IMG/VR virus record: IMGVR_UViG_3300037042_002565
Location: 1 to 35,365 of that record
DNA length: 35,365 nt
From: a virus
Direction: 5' to 3' (one strand)
The translations under genes and the position numbers were made by a program. Positions 16,940-24,579 of this stretch are shown one piece after another (the first letter of the stretch is position 1; the number at the start of each line of letters is the position of its first letter). A model generated the notes under the pieces. The model ran no database searches, was not told the DNA's origin, and worked only from the letters and a program-made list of their open reading frames with translations.

Positions 16940-18286
16940 TTATTTATGTTTTAATGCGTCAAGTAATTTGGCTTGAGTAACATCTTTTTCGCCTAAGACC
17001 TTCATTAACCGTTCATCAATAGTATCTCTAGCAATGATGTGTATGATCCGCACAGGGCGTGTCTGCCCTTGTCTATATACACGACCATTAAATTGTTGGT
17101 ATAAATCCAACGACCAGTTCAAACCAAACCATACAACAATACCGCCACCATGCTGTAGATTTAACCCCATAGCCGCCGACATTGGGTGTGCAAGCAATAA
17201 AGGTATCTCACCAGCATTCCATTTAACTATTGTGTTAGGGTCTTTATCAAGAACCTGTGCTTGTGGGTATTTCTTTTGTAGTCGTTCAAGGTCTGTTTTA
17301 AAGTTGTAAGCAATAAGGATATTCTCACCAGCGTTTTGTTCAATAATATCTGCGAGGGCATCAAGTTTTACACCATGTATCTCTACCCAGTTTTTATGTT
17401 CATCCGTATAGATTGCGCCAACACTGTACTGCAGTAATTTATTTGCCAATACTGCTGCGCTGATTGCTTCGACAACATCACCGTTATCAAGCTCCAATAG
17501 CAGGTTCTTTTCAAACTCATCATACGCATCTTTTATTTTAGGTGGCAGATCAACATACTCTGTCAAATCTATCCTATCTGGAAGTTCTAAGTAGTCGCTG
17601 GCTTTCATAGACAAGACCATAGGTTGTATTGCAGTGTGTATCAACACATCTGCCCCCACCCTTGGCGTATATTTATACCCCATGTAATCAGCTTCAAAGA
17701 AACGGTGTTTATAAGATGTCATAGTACGACCTAACGCTATACCACCATCTAGCAAATAAATTTGTGCCCATAAATCAAGAAGTCCGTTTGATGCCGGGGT
17801 AGCTGTAAGGCCAATAACATAATTGGTAAAAGGCAATATCTTTTTTAAGAACTTGTGACGTTGGCTTGAACTGTTTTTAAAATTACTTAGTTCGTCAACT
17901 ACCACCATATCAAAAGGCCACTTCTTACCGTACAATTTGACCAACCACGGCACGTTCTCACGGTTGATAGTATACACATCTGCTGTTCTGTGTAACGCTG
18001 TTAGGCGCGCTCTTTCTGTACCTGTGCACACTTGCACTTTAAGATGTGTAAGGTGTCGCCAGTTTGCAGCTTCAGTATCCCATACCGAATTAGCTACCCT
18101 GAGCGGAGCTATGACAAGTGTCTTATGTACACACATTTCATCTTGAAGATCGGAGATCGCTGTAAGTGTAGATACTGTTTTTCCTAAACCCAAATCTAAA
18201 AACAAAGCGCAGCGTTTTTTATCTTTTATAAATTCTACAGCAGTGTTCTGGTACTCATGCATGTCAGACTTTAAACGCACGTGCAT
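16940..18286 (-). CDS. SNF2-type superfamily 2 DNA helicase/translocase
   Basis: The protein has 448 residues. All main SF2 motifs are visible. HEYQNTAVEFI is Q-like. Walker A is DLGLGKT (31-37) and motif Ia is TLVIAPLRVANSVW. Motif II is VVVDELSNFKN (D131, E132), motif III is GLTATPASNG (159-168) and motif VI is QQFNGRVYRQGQ (397-408, with the two arginine-finger-type Arg). The 'DELS-x-FKN' and 'R-x-Y-R-x-G-Q' forms are those of the SNF2/phage DEXH group that moves on double-stranded DNA. It overlaps the VRR-NUC gene by 23 bases; ATG 18262, two bases after that stop, is an alternative start. It probably acts with the nuclease and polymerase in replication or recombination. Confidence 0.9.
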   Translation of the reverse strand: MHVRLKSDMHEYQNTAVEFIKDKKRCALFLDLGLGKTVSTLTAISDLQDEMCVHKTLVIAPLRVANSVWDTEAANWRHLTHLKVQVCTGTERARLTALHRTADVYTINRENVPWLVKLYGKKWPFDMVVVDELSNFKNSSSQRHKFLKKILPFTNYVIGLTATPASNGLLDLWAQIYLLDGGIALGRTMTSYKHRFFEADYMGYKYTPRVGADVLIHTAIQPMVLSMKASDYLELPDRIDLTEYVDLPPKIKDAYDEFEKNLLLELDNGDVVEAISAAVLANKLLQYSVGAIYTDEHKNWVEIHGVKLDALADIIEQNAGENILIAYNFKTDLERLQKKYPQAQVLDKDPNTIVKWNAGEIPLLLAHPMSAAMGLNLQHGGGIVVWFGLNWSLDLYQQFNGRVYRQGQTRPVRIIHIIARDTIDERLMKVLGEKDVTQAKLLDALKHK

Positions 18287-18530
18287 CCTCCATAGAGTTG
18301 ATTACTCGCACATCACAACCTAATACTCGTCTACGTTCATGATCTAGTTCTTGCAGGTCTGTTGGGTGTTTGTTAGGAGCTTTGCACTCAACAAAGATAA
18401 TTACACCGTCTGGCAGTGTTACTAGACGGTCAGGTACTGAGCGTCTTCCGGGGGATACAAATTTCTCAGCCATACCGCCAAGTTCTTTAACACGTTTGAC
18501 AAGAGCTGCCTCGATTGTTTTCTCAAGCAT
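18264..18530 (-). CDS. VRR-NUC domain nuclease
   Basis: This 88-residue protein matches the stand-alone phage VRR-NUC size. It begins with an N-terminal helix carrying E7 (MLEKTIEAALVKRVKELGG). Next come SVPDRLVTLP with D34, IIFVECKAPNK with E48 and K50, and Q60 in TDLQ, completing the PD-(D/E)XK core. These enzymes cut branched DNA such as Holliday junctions or flaps. ATG 18530 lies inside the last codons of the polymerase gene (8-base overlap); a TTG at 18539 is also open but less likely. The polymerase-VRR-helicase order is common in phages. Confidence 0.88.
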   Translation of the reverse strand: MLEKTIEAALVKRVKELGGMAEKFVSPGRRSVPDRLVTLPDGVIIFVECKAPNKHPTDLQELDHERRRVLGCDVRVINSMEDARAFKV

Positions 18531-20310
18531 TGTAACCAACTTCCTTTAATAGTTTATTAGCTGCCTCAATGTATACCACATAGTTTACATCCTTTGGGAA
18601 TGTTTGTGGTAAATCCATTAAAGGCTTTGCTCCTCCCGAATTGGGAACTCTGTTTGAGTTTTTGGCGTAGTGTATACAGGTATCAGGATTAACTTCTGAT
18701 GAGTAATAGTATCGTACAGCCTTACCTAAATACCCACCTTCCCATACCGCACCGCCAGTAACTTTACGTACAGTTACAAACTCTGTTATGTCCTCGCAGT
18801 CCATGACTGTTTGATATATAGGAATGTTACGCGCTATGTAGTAACTTACAGCCCTTTTAACAATGGGGCAGTCTGGATTTTTAGATAACCCTGTATTAGC
18901 AAAAACACCTTTGCCTTTGATCTTACCATCAGTCTTTACAGCCAAATAATTATTGACATTTGCACTAGCTAAGATTTTGTAATCCGTATCTTCTAACACA
19001 TATCCTGTTTGTAACTCCCAATCGAACGCTATCTCATGCATTTTATCCAACATTGATACGGGTGCGTAACATACGATACCATCTGTATTAGCGGACATCA
19101 CAGCAACACCCGCATCTTCCATCGCTTCAATCAGCATGAGCAAACACAACTGACCTGTAATGGTGGTCTGCAGGAGCAACTCAGGTGCGTAAAGTATGCT
19201 GTATTTTGACCCTAGCTTCCCAAAAGAGCCGTTTAATACAATCTTAAGGGTGTCGGCAGTTACCTTGTCACCGTTTTTCTTAGCGTTAAGCCTTTCGGTT
19301 ACGATGTTCTTGTACAGTTTTAAAAAAGGTCTACCCATACTCTTAGGTGCGAGCTGTTGTTGTAAGATAATGCTTGGGTAATAGCTCTGAACATCTTTTT
19401 CCAGTAAGAACCAACCTTCTTTAATTTCAACATACTGTGACTTTTCACATGAGTGTAGCCCACCAATTCCCATTTGATATTTACGACCACCAATACGTAT
19501 ATCTTCTTTCTTTAACCATTCTGGAAGGGTTAACGAGCCGTTAATGCCAAGTTCAAAAGGTTCTCGAAGTACACGTTTAAGTATGCTTTTTAGTTGCGGT
19601 GATTGAAACGATACAATCTCAGGGTTTTGATAAAAGAATTTGGCATCATCCAATACGTTGGGTCTGGCAGGTTTATCACCTGTGATCTTTTCTAACTCGC
19701 TTGATATAACCGCCTCTGCGATCTGTGCATCAGACTTGGAGCGCAGGTCTAAACCATACTGATCAGACATGGATACTCGTAGCGTAAGTTGAGGGAGTAA
19801 TTCCGAGTAAAGTTCTTCTGTTGTGGTTAAGTCATTCTCACAATAGTTTCGCAGCTCAGAGCGTTGCTCAGAGGTGACTAATGCCGATGGCTCTATAGGT
19901 AGGTCTTGTAACCTTTTTGAGTTAAGCCTACCACCATAAATTTTAAGAGAGGCTTGACCGGGCGCAACTTCTATAAGATCGATGTGATCAAAGTTTCGTG
20001 GTGTAAGAAGATTGTTTTCTTTGTACGTACGATACGCTGGGGAATTTGAGCCTATGATTGAATCGCACAGGGATTTTATTTTAATGTTGTCCCAACCTTT
20101 TAAGGCCGCAACAATGATTGGCATGTCGAATTTGTTACCGTTAAAGCTTATTGTGGTGTTCTTTAACATGATGTTGTGCAGTTTTATCCGATCTAGCTCT
20201 TTTCCTTCGTACATTTCTAGGTGTACAACTTTACCTGTTTCTATACACTTGGCTGCAAACAGAAAGTAATTAGAGTAAATCTCTGTATCAATTATGATAA
20301 TATTTTTCAT
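18523..20310 (-). CDS. family B-type DNA polymerase with 3'-5' exonuclease
   Basis: The protein has 595 residues, short for family B (usually 750-900). The exonuclease motifs are Exo I IDTEIYSN (D8, E10), Exo II SFNGNKFDMPI (N57, D62) and Exo III YCENDLTTTEEL (Y156, D160). The polymerase motifs are motif A KDVQSYYPSII (D306), motif B KIVLNGSFGKLGSKY (356-370) and motif C MSANTDGIVCY (D410), with YLAVKTDGKIKGKG (455-468) as the KxY-like region. Motif C reads N-T-D-G instead of D-T-D-S, keeping the second, metal-binding Asp. The size and NTDG form point to a compact phage lineage. The start has the AAGGAAAATAAAATG leader shared with two neighbouring genes. It is cotranscribed with VRR-NUC and the helicase. 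Confidence 0.92.
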   Translation of the reverse strand: MKNIIIIDTEIYSNYFLFAAKCIETGKVVHLEMYEGKELDRIKLHNIMLKNTTISFNGNKFDMPIIVAALKGWDNIKIKSLCDSIIGSNSPAYRTYKENNLLTPRNFDHIDLIEVAPGQASLKIYGGRLNSKRLQDLPIEPSALVTSEQRSELRNYCENDLTTTEELYSELLPQLTLRVSMSDQYGLDLRSKSDAQIAEAVISSELEKITGDKPARPNVLDDAKFFYQNPEIVSFQSPQLKSILKRVLREPFELGINGSLTLPEWLKKEDIRIGGRKYQMGIGGLHSCEKSQYVEIKEGWFLLEKDVQSYYPSIILQQQLAPKSMGRPFLKLYKNIVTERLNAKKNGDKVTADTLKIVLNGSFGKLGSKYSILYAPELLLQTTITGQLCLLMLIEAMEDAGVAVMSANTDGIVCYAPVSMLDKMHEIAFDWELQTGYVLEDTDYKILASANVNNYLAVKTDGKIKGKGVFANTGLSKNPDCPIVKRAVSYYIARNIPIYQTVMDCEDITEFVTVRKVTGGAVWEGGYLGKAVRYYYSSEVNPDTCIHYAKNSNRVPNSGGAKPLMDLPQTFPKDVNYVVYIEAANKLLKEVGYNA

Positions 20311-20345
20311 TTTATTTTCCTTCAGAGAGTGGCTCTGATTGGTGG

Positions 20346-20373
20346 AGATAATGGGTGGTATAAAACTTGTAAA
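20346..20373 (-). promoter_or_regulatory. possible promoter for the polymerase operon
   Basis: TTTACA (20368-20373) and TTATCT (20346-20351) on the minus strand are 16 bases apart, ahead of the polymerase start at 20310. A promoter here would make sense because a terminator lies upstream at 20958-20982. The match is only moderate. Confidence 0.35.
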
Positions 20374-20382
20374 AGCGCAGTT

Positions 20383-20916
20383 TTATTTAGAACAAGCGTT
20401 TTTGCGTTCTAATTGTTCTATATAATCTATTAGTTGCCATCCGGTAATACGGATTATTTTTTTAGGATTAGGAATGTTTGAGCGAACCGTCCCATCTATT
20501 TCAATACAACTTAATGTCCCCTTTTCTATTTCTTTTAAAACACTCGTACGCCTAATCCCCAATACATTGCATATATCATCTATTTTATAAACGGCATTAA
20601 AGCTAACAATTCTTTTAATAAGTACATCTTTAGCATCTTGATAAGTTGTTTTTTCTTCTTTTAATGAGGGTCTTTGTAAATTATATAAAGGGTTTTCTTT
20701 ATTTATTGCCACTATTTCAGCTTTTCTTACCTCACACCTTGATGAAAATGACTCAATTTCAACTTTACTAATTAAATCAAACCAATGTGCATGGTCTTTA
20801 TGCTGGCCCAATCTATTTATTGCATTTAATGATATACCTACGTATAGCAATGCTCCTTCTTTGTTATAGTGCCTATATAAATACTGTCGAGTAATGTTTT
20901 CTTCTTCTTTGCTCAT
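20383..20916 (-). CDS. GIY-YIG homing-type endonuclease with C-terminal HTH
   Basis: The protein has 177 residues from ATG 20916, which has the AAGG ribosome site. Residues 10-85 are a GIY-YIG domain: RQYLYRHYN, ALLYVGISLNAINRLGQHK with the catalytic-type Arg, a Glu in RKAEIVAINKENP and the closing PLYN. Residues 105-170 look like a helix-turn-helix or MerR-like DNA-binding part (YKIDDICNVLGIRRTSVLKE). This is the arrangement of phage homing endonucleases: a nuclease plus a target-recognition tail. It is wedged between the SSB terminator and the polymerase, and carries a start leader nearly identical to that of the polymerase. A longer start at 20943 is open but lacks a ribosome site. Confidence 0.85.
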   Translation of the reverse strand: MSKEEENITRQYLYRHYNKEGALLYVGISLNAINRLGQHKDHAHWFDLISKVEIESFSSRCEVRKAEIVAINKENPLYNLQRPSLKEEKTTYQDAKDVLIKRIVSFNAVYKIDDICNVLGIRRTSVLKEIEKGTLSCIEIDGTVRSNIPNPKKIIRITGWQLIDYIEQLERKNACSK

Positions 20917-20957
20917 TTTATTTTCCTTGATGGGTGACATCAATTGGTTGGTATAAC

Positions 20958-20982
20958 AAAAAAGCCTCCGGAGAGGAGGCTT
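20958..20982 (-). terminator. rho-independent terminator after the SSB gene
   Basis: An 8-bp stem, AAGCCTCC / GGAGGCTT (20962-20969 and 20975-20982), with a 5-base loop is followed on the minus strand by TTTTTT. It lies about 20 bases after the stop of the DUF2815 gene and before the GIY-YIG gene, so it separates SSB-operon transcription from the polymerase operon. Confidence 0.9.
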
Positions 20983-21001
20983 AGTTCTGATCGGTCAGAC
21001 T

Positions 21002-21529
21002 TTAGAAAACATCATCTGAGTCATCTTCACCAAAGGCATCAAAGTCACTTAATGATCCCGTTGAACCATCACCAAAAGGAACACCGTCTTTAAAGAACTG
21101 CACAGCTAATAAGGTAGAGTTGATTCTTTTACCGTAATTATTATCCTGTGCCCACAATTCGATACTGGCATTGACGTAACAGCCAGAGTAAGGACGACCA
21201 TCTTCTTCGACTAAAGGAGATTTGTCACGGTCGATAACTAATGGGCGTTTTTTAGAAGAAGCTTTGATAGAGAAGTGATCAGCGTAGCCATCATATTCTA
21301 CTAAGTCACCATCACGAAGACAGATTTTATCGGGCTGTAACTTAGCACCTTTAAGATTGGTTTTAATCAAATCTTTAATGGCTGCGTTAATGATCTCAAC
21401 TTGGTCAGCTTGGTCTTCTTTGTTGATTAAGAACGTACCTTCAAAACCCGTTTCATCACCATTGTATGTTGCTTTTTTGAACAATGATGGGAAAGAGATA
21501 CGTACGTTTTTAAGAATGATTTTAGACAT
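21002..21529 (-). CDS. DUF2815 single-stranded DNA-binding protein
   Basis: The 175 residues begin MSKIILKNVRISFPSLFKKA, the DUF2815 signature start. The core continues with beta-rich sequence (FEGTFLINKED, LRDGDLVEYDGYADHFSIKA, PYSGCYVNASIELWAQDN, LLAVQFFKDGVPFG) consistent with an OB-type fold. The end is an acidic tail closing on Phe (DAFGEDDSDDVF). That is the tail type used by T7 gp2.5 and bacterial SSB to contact partner proteins, so this is very likely the phage SSB. The start has AAGGAAAATAAAATG, as in the two genes downstream. A strong terminator follows. Confidence 0.88.
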   Translation of the reverse strand: MSKIILKNVRISFPSLFKKATYNGDETGFEGTFLINKEDQADQVEIINAAIKDLIKTNLKGAKLQPDKICLRDGDLVEYDGYADHFSIKASSKKRPLVIDRDKSPLVEEDGRPYSGCYVNASIELWAQDNNYGKRINSTLLAVQFFKDGVPFGDGSTGSLSDFDAFGEDDSDDVF

Positions 21530-21589
21530 TTTATTTTCCTTTGTATTTTGATTTAAGTTTTAGTTTTTGTGGAGCGAGTTAAGTATACC

Positions 21590-21739
21590 TTAACTTTGTT
21601 TCTTGTGTACGTTTATTTCATTTAATATTTTAATTATTTTAATACCGTAATGCTCCTTCTCTTTTGATGTCATGTTTGGCGCATTGTATATCTCTAGCAG
21701 GTCGTTGATCTCTTTTGTCTCCGCCTTAGTTAATGTCAT
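21590..21739 (-). CDS. 49-aa helical protein between DUF2800 and SSB
   Basis: MTLTKAETKEINDLLEIYNA continues with PNMTSKEKEHYGIKIIKILN and a basic end. It is mostly amphipathic helix. AGGGA sits 7 bases before the ATG and the upstream DUF2800 stop is only 9 bases away, so it belongs to that operon. No family recognised. Confidence 0.55.
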   Translation of the reverse strand: MTLTKAETKEINDLLEIYNAPNMTSKEKEHYGIKIIKILNEINVHKKQS

Positions 21740-21748
21740 TTTAATTCC

Positions 21749-22873
21749 CTAATCAAAGTCTGAAATGTCGCCAGATACAATCTCTGGTCGGTTGTCACTT
21801 TGGTTTACCATCGTTGGCTTACCTTGTGACTTACTGATCAACCCATTGAGCAGGGCAGCTTTCTTCTTACCTAAGAGTTTTTCAGCCATAGGTGGTGTGA
21901 TCATCTTCTGTGGCATGTACGTCTTCTCACCAAGCTCTTCTGATAACACATGCTCAGCAGCTTTCTCGTCATCCCAAGAGCGGTTTGATCGACCTACCAC
22001 CAACTTATAACCATCAAAGGCTTCACCATTGGTAAGACGTTCAAAAGCTAAGTCTTCAATAGCATCGAGCCAACTGATAATTAGCTTCTTGTTATCTAAA
22101 GCAAACCGTAAGTCTCTAATAGATAACTTATCAGGTGACTTGGGTGCGATAGTTGCGTCATCAAAGTCAGACATCAAAGCTTTCTGTGTTAGTTGCATCA
22201 GCTCAGGGCACAATGGTTTGAATTTGCACCACATACAACTTTTATCACTCGCAACACGAGGTGCGTCTGGTAAGGCGCACATAGCTGCTCGTTCACGCAC
22301 ATACTCTGCCCATTTTAAAAGACTTTCTTTATCTATTTCCCATACAGAAATATGGTCTAACCGTGGTTGATGAATATGACATACGATGCGATTAATATCG
22401 TACAAGAAGCCGTAGTCTGATAATGCGCCCAATGCATATAACTTTGCTTGTGAATTATCATCAGCCTCAACACGGATACCTTTACCATATTTCAAATCAA
22501 TGATATGCATGGTATCGCCATCTATAACGATAGCGTCTGAAGTACCAAAACCATCAGGTACCCACTCAGAAAAGTCCACTCGCTCTTCAATAAACTTAAC
22601 ACCTTTAAAAGAACGTACGTAATCCACATACTCTTGAATGTAAATCGCCATTTCATCAGTGACAACCCATCCTGATTCAGGTAGTTTTTGATCGATATAC
22701 GTCATAGCATCGCGTTCAGAAACAAGACATAGCTCGGCTAACTCGTGAGCCGCAGTCCCTTCAGCCGCAAAGGATGATGACTTTTCTACTATGCCCTCCT
22801 CTGCTCGAACCGATCCCGGACATCTTAACCAACGTTCTGATCCTGATGCTGATAATTTAGCATGTGCCGTCAT
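21749..22873 (-). CDS. DUF2800 Cas4/RecB-like PD-(D/E)XK nuclease
   Basis: The protein has 374 residues. The N-terminal HAKLSASGSERWLRCPGS is the DUF2800 signature. H43 is in GTAAHELAE, and GFGTSDAIVID (D113) followed by MHIIDLKYGKG (D126, K128) make the RecB-family nuclease core. C18, together with C213, C216 and C222 (CMWCKFKPLC), gives the four-Cys pattern of an iron-sulfur cluster as in Cas4 and AddB. It probably acts as an exonuclease in phage recombination or replication, next to the SSB. The start overlaps the stop of a 32-residue membrane ORF (TAATG). It is the same operon as the small genes upstream. Confidence 0.9.
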   Translation of the reverse strand: MTAHAKLSASGSERWLRCPGSVRAEEGIVEKSSSFAAEGTAAHELAELCLVSERDAMTYIDQKLPESGWVVTDEMAIYIQEYVDYVRSFKGVKFIEERVDFSEWVPDGFGTSDAIVIDGDTMHIIDLKYGKGIRVEADDNSQAKLYALGALSDYGFLYDINRIVCHIHQPRLDHISVWEIDKESLLKWAEYVRERAAMCALPDAPRVASDKSCMWCKFKPLCPELMQLTQKALMSDFDDATIAPKSPDKLSIRDLRFALDNKKLIISWLDAIEDLAFERLTNGEAFDGYKLVVGRSNRSWDDEKAAEHVLSEELGEKTYMPQKMITPPMAEKLLGKKKAALLNGLISKSQGKPTMVNQSDNRPEIVSGDISDFD

Positions 22874-22971
22874 TAGGTTATCCTATCAGCAAGGTATGCT
22901 AATATCATTAGTGATATGACACCACACCATATAAGTATAGCTGTGGCGATTATTTTTAATTCTCTACTCAC
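22873..22971 (-). CDS. 32-aa single-pass membrane micro-protein
   Basis: A GTG start at 22971 gives MSRELKIIATAILIWCGVIS then LMILAYLADRIT. Residues 6-28 form one membrane helix with a basic N-terminus and a charged C-terminus. It overlaps the previous ORF by 8 bases and shares a base with the DUF2800 start (TAATG), so its ends are locked into the operon. The GTG start and the size leave some doubt. Confidence 0.45.
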   Translation of the reverse strand: MSRELKIIATAILIWCGVISLMILAYLADRIT

Positions 22972-23143
22972 AAGAGTCTACCCCATCTTTAAATGCTAAG
23001 TGATAAAAGGCACGTAGTGTACCAGTTATCTCAACACCTGTGCCAGCTCTATATTTCTCAGCTACGCAGATATAACCATCGTTCTCATCAACATATAACC
23101 CTACTTTCCTAGCCAGTTCTCTTAATCTTTCTTCACTTATCAT
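22964..23143 (-). CDS. 59-aa protein, unknown
   Basis: MISEERLRELARKVGLYVDE then NDGYICVAEKYRAGTGVEIT and a C-terminal helix (TLRAFYHLAFKDG). It has a mixed alpha/beta pattern and looks like a folded small protein. The ATG overlaps the stop of the DUF1289-like gene (ATGA at 23140-23143). No family recognised. It is part of the continuous ladder of overlapping genes leading to DUF2800. Confidence 0.6.
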   Translation of the reverse strand: MISEERLRELARKVGLYVDENDGYICVAEKYRAGTGVEITGTLRAFYHLAFKDGVDSCE

Positions 23144-23238
23144 TTTAACTTACCTGCTTCTTTTATTTGCTCTATTGTGCGCATACACCCAACACATACA
23201 CCATCGATTAATTTACATTGTTTAATGCAAGAGCTCAT
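23140..23238 (-). CDS. DUF1289-like micro-protein
   Basis: The 32 residues are MSSCIKQCKLIDGVCVGCMR then TIEQIKEAGKLK. The pattern C4-x3-C8-x6-C15-x2-C18 followed by R-T-x-E-x-I is that of DUF1289 proteins, small Cys-rich proteins of bacteria and phages that probably bind a metal. It is joined to both neighbours by ATGA overlaps. Confidence 0.75.
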   Translation of the reverse strand: MSSCIKQCKLIDGVCVGCMRTIEQIKEAGKLK

Positions 23239-23447
23239 CTGTTCCTCCAATAGCTGTCGGGTTTGTCGCCATGTTCATCCACTTCATAAACCACTGGCAG
23301 CAATCCCCTTAAGAACTTACCTGTGTCTCCATTAGAATTACTATAATCAAAGTGGTGCGGTATTGCTTGCATTGCTATCTTTTCAGCAGCGTCTTGGTCA
23401 ACTGCTTCAATATCAATTTTAAAAGTTATGATCCCTATGTATTTCAT
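23235..23447 (-). CDS. 70-aa protein, unknown
   Basis: MKYIGIITFKIDIEAVDQDA continues with AEKIAMQAIPHHFDYSNSNG and an acidic C-terminus ending in DSYWRNR. The beta-helix pattern at the start (IITFKIDIEA..QDAAEKIA) is typical of small phage proteins that form ferredoxin-like folds. No family is named. It ends in an ATGA overlap with the DUF1289-like gene and starts 3 bases after the stop of the 78-residue gene. Confidence 0.65.
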   Translation of the reverse strand: MKYIGIITFKIDIEAVDQDAAEKIAMQAIPHHFDYSNSNGDTGKFLRGLLPVVYEVDEHGDKPDSYWRNR

Positions 23448-23450
23448 TTC

Positions 23451-23687
23451 TTACCCCTTAATATTTAAATTGGCCGATACATATTTAACCCTAGATTCTT
23501 CCTCCATATTTATGTCTAAATACTCTTCACCAAAAGCTAACCGCGGGTGAAGCCAATAACTATTAAATTTGTCTATCTTGATCCTAGTGTCTGTTGTGAT
23601 TTCGGTAGTATCTTCCCCGTCCGATACAAATACTCTTAGGTGTTGGGGGTAATCGCTTAGTTTAATTATTAGTTCTTTGATAGTCAT
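23451..23687 (-). CDS. 78-aa conserved phage-type protein
   Basis: MTIKELIIKLSDYPQHLRVF then VSDGEDTTEITTDTRIKI. The start 'M-T-(I/V)-K-E-L-I-x-K-L-x-x-(Y/F)-P-x-x-x-x-V-x-V-x-D' recurs in small proteins of many phages, where the first part is a helix and 'LRVFVSDGED' a strand-turn. Function is unknown. Its start overlaps the last base of the 98-residue gene upstream (TAATG-type junction). Confidence 0.7.
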   Translation of the reverse strand: MTIKELIIKLSDYPQHLRVFVSDGEDTTEITTDTRIKIDKFNSYWLHPRLAFGEEYLDINMEEESRVKYVSANLNIKG

Positions 23688-23983
23688 TAGTATCCATATC
23701 CTTGACCTTCGGTCTTAGTGGGTGCTTTACCGATAGCCCTGTACGCATCATCCGCTACCCGTTGTTCAGCCTTTTGTTTATTTACAACCTCATCTGCTTC
23801 AATAGCATGTAACTTTAATAGCGCATCAGCACTATCACCAAAACCTCTATCAACATCTTGAAGAAAACTTATTAATCCAGTACCATATAAATCGTACTCA
23901 GGCATCCACCACTCATCGTGCTCACCGCCCAAGGTTTTGATATATGCTTCTACTTGTTCTAAACTTATTGTTATCTCGCTCAC
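23687..23983 (-). CDS. 98-aa protein with shared C-terminal module
   Basis: MSEITISLEQVEAYIKTLGG, a Trp-rich turn (EHDEWWMPEYDLYG) and a helical second half are followed by RVADDAYRAIGKAPT and a short Gly/Tyr tail. The RVADDAYRAIGKAPT segment is identical in the gene at 24286-24579 and is encoded by a perfect 48-bp repeat. I do not recognise the N-terminal part. The ATG overlaps the stop of the upstream gene by ATGA. Confidence 0.65.
   Translation of the reverse strand: MSEITISLEQVEAYIKTLGGEHDEWWMPEYDLYGTGLISFLQDVDRGFGDSADALLKLHAIEADEVVNKQKAEQRVADDAYRAIGKAPTKTEGQGYGY
23715..23762 (-). repeat. 48-bp direct repeat, copy A (copy B at 24302-24349)
   Basis: The 48 bases at 23715-23762 are identical to those at 24302-24349, 587 bp apart, and differ at the first base on either side. 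Both copies are read in the same frame near the 3' ends of two otherwise different genes and encode RVADDAYRAIGKAPT. Confidence 0.95.
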
Positions 23984-24273
23984 GCTTCACCTCGTTTTGT
24001 TTGTCCAAAATGATCTTCTCTAACCCAACCAAAATCTTTTTCTAGTGCTGATTCAAACTGCTCTTTTTGTAAATAATATAATAATTCTTTGGTCGTATAT
24101 CTCTTATACCTATCTACATCGACAGGCAACCCGTGAAACCCTCTACCTAAGACCTCAATACTAGCATTGGTAAGTTGAACTACTTTATTAATTAAATCTT
24201 CTCTTTCTTCTTCTGGGGATTTCTTAAGTGTAAAGCCCTCAGCTATCTTTTCAAACGCATCTTTTTTACTCAT
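23980..24273 (-). CDS. 97-aa helical protein, unknown
   Basis: MSKKDAFEKIAEGFTLKKSP is followed by EEEREDLINKVVQLTNASIE and a second half with DVDRYKRYTTKELLYYLQKE and QFESALEKDFGWVR. It is a highly charged helical protein. The ATG is preceded by the 12-base gap after the gene at 24286-24579. The stop overlaps the next start (ATGA). No family recognised. Confidence 0.65.
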   Translation of the reverse strand: MSKKDAFEKIAEGFTLKKSPEEEREDLINKVVQLTNASIEVLGRGFHGLPVDVDRYKRYTTKELLYYLQKEQFESALEKDFGWVREDHFGQTKRGEA

Positions 24274-24285
24274 CTTTTAAACCCC

Positions 24286-24579
24286 TCAATCTCTTCGTTG
24301 GTTAGTGGGTGCTTTACCGATAGCCCTGTACGCATCATCCGCTACCCGTAAACAAGGGCGTGGGTTTTTTGGGTCTACATGACCTAAGTAAGAATCCGTA
24401 AAGTCAGGGGGTGTTTTTACTACTTCCTCAATATCAGCACTTGCTGATATGTGTATCAACGTGTCACCCAAATAGCATACAGAATACGCGCCATCTATGC
24501 GTTTGCATGTGAACACTGTTTTGCTATTATCATCTACTAACGTAAACCTTTTGTTATCATCTAGTTCATAAAGTTTCAT
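24286..24579 (-). CDS. 97-aa protein ending in the shared module
   Basis: The first 75 residues are beta-rich (MKLYELDDNKRFTLVDDNSK, then VFTCKRIDGAYSVCYLGDTL), a compact pattern like other small phage proteins of unknown role. The last 22 residues carry RVADDAYRAIGKAPT, which is identical to the end of the 98-residue protein at 23687-23983. The module ends in NQRRD here and in a Gly/Tyr-rich tail there. The abrupt change suggests that this C-terminus was gained by recombination. The start overlaps the stop of a 47-residue membrane ORF (ATGA). Confidence 0.65.
   Translation of the reverse strand: MKLYELDDNKRFTLVDDNSKTVFTCKRIDGAYSVCYLGDTLIHISASADIEEVVKTPPDFTDSYLGHVDPKNPRPCLRVADDAYRAIGKAPTNQRRD
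24302..24349 (-). repeat. 48-bp direct repeat, copy B
   Basis: Perfect copy of 23715-23762; see that entry. It lies in the 3' part of the 97-residue gene at 24286-24579. Confidence 0.95.

Noticed and set aside
22029-22370. 113-aa open frame opposite DUF2800
   Set aside because: Antisense to a clear nuclease gene; Ser-rich and without recognisable structure.
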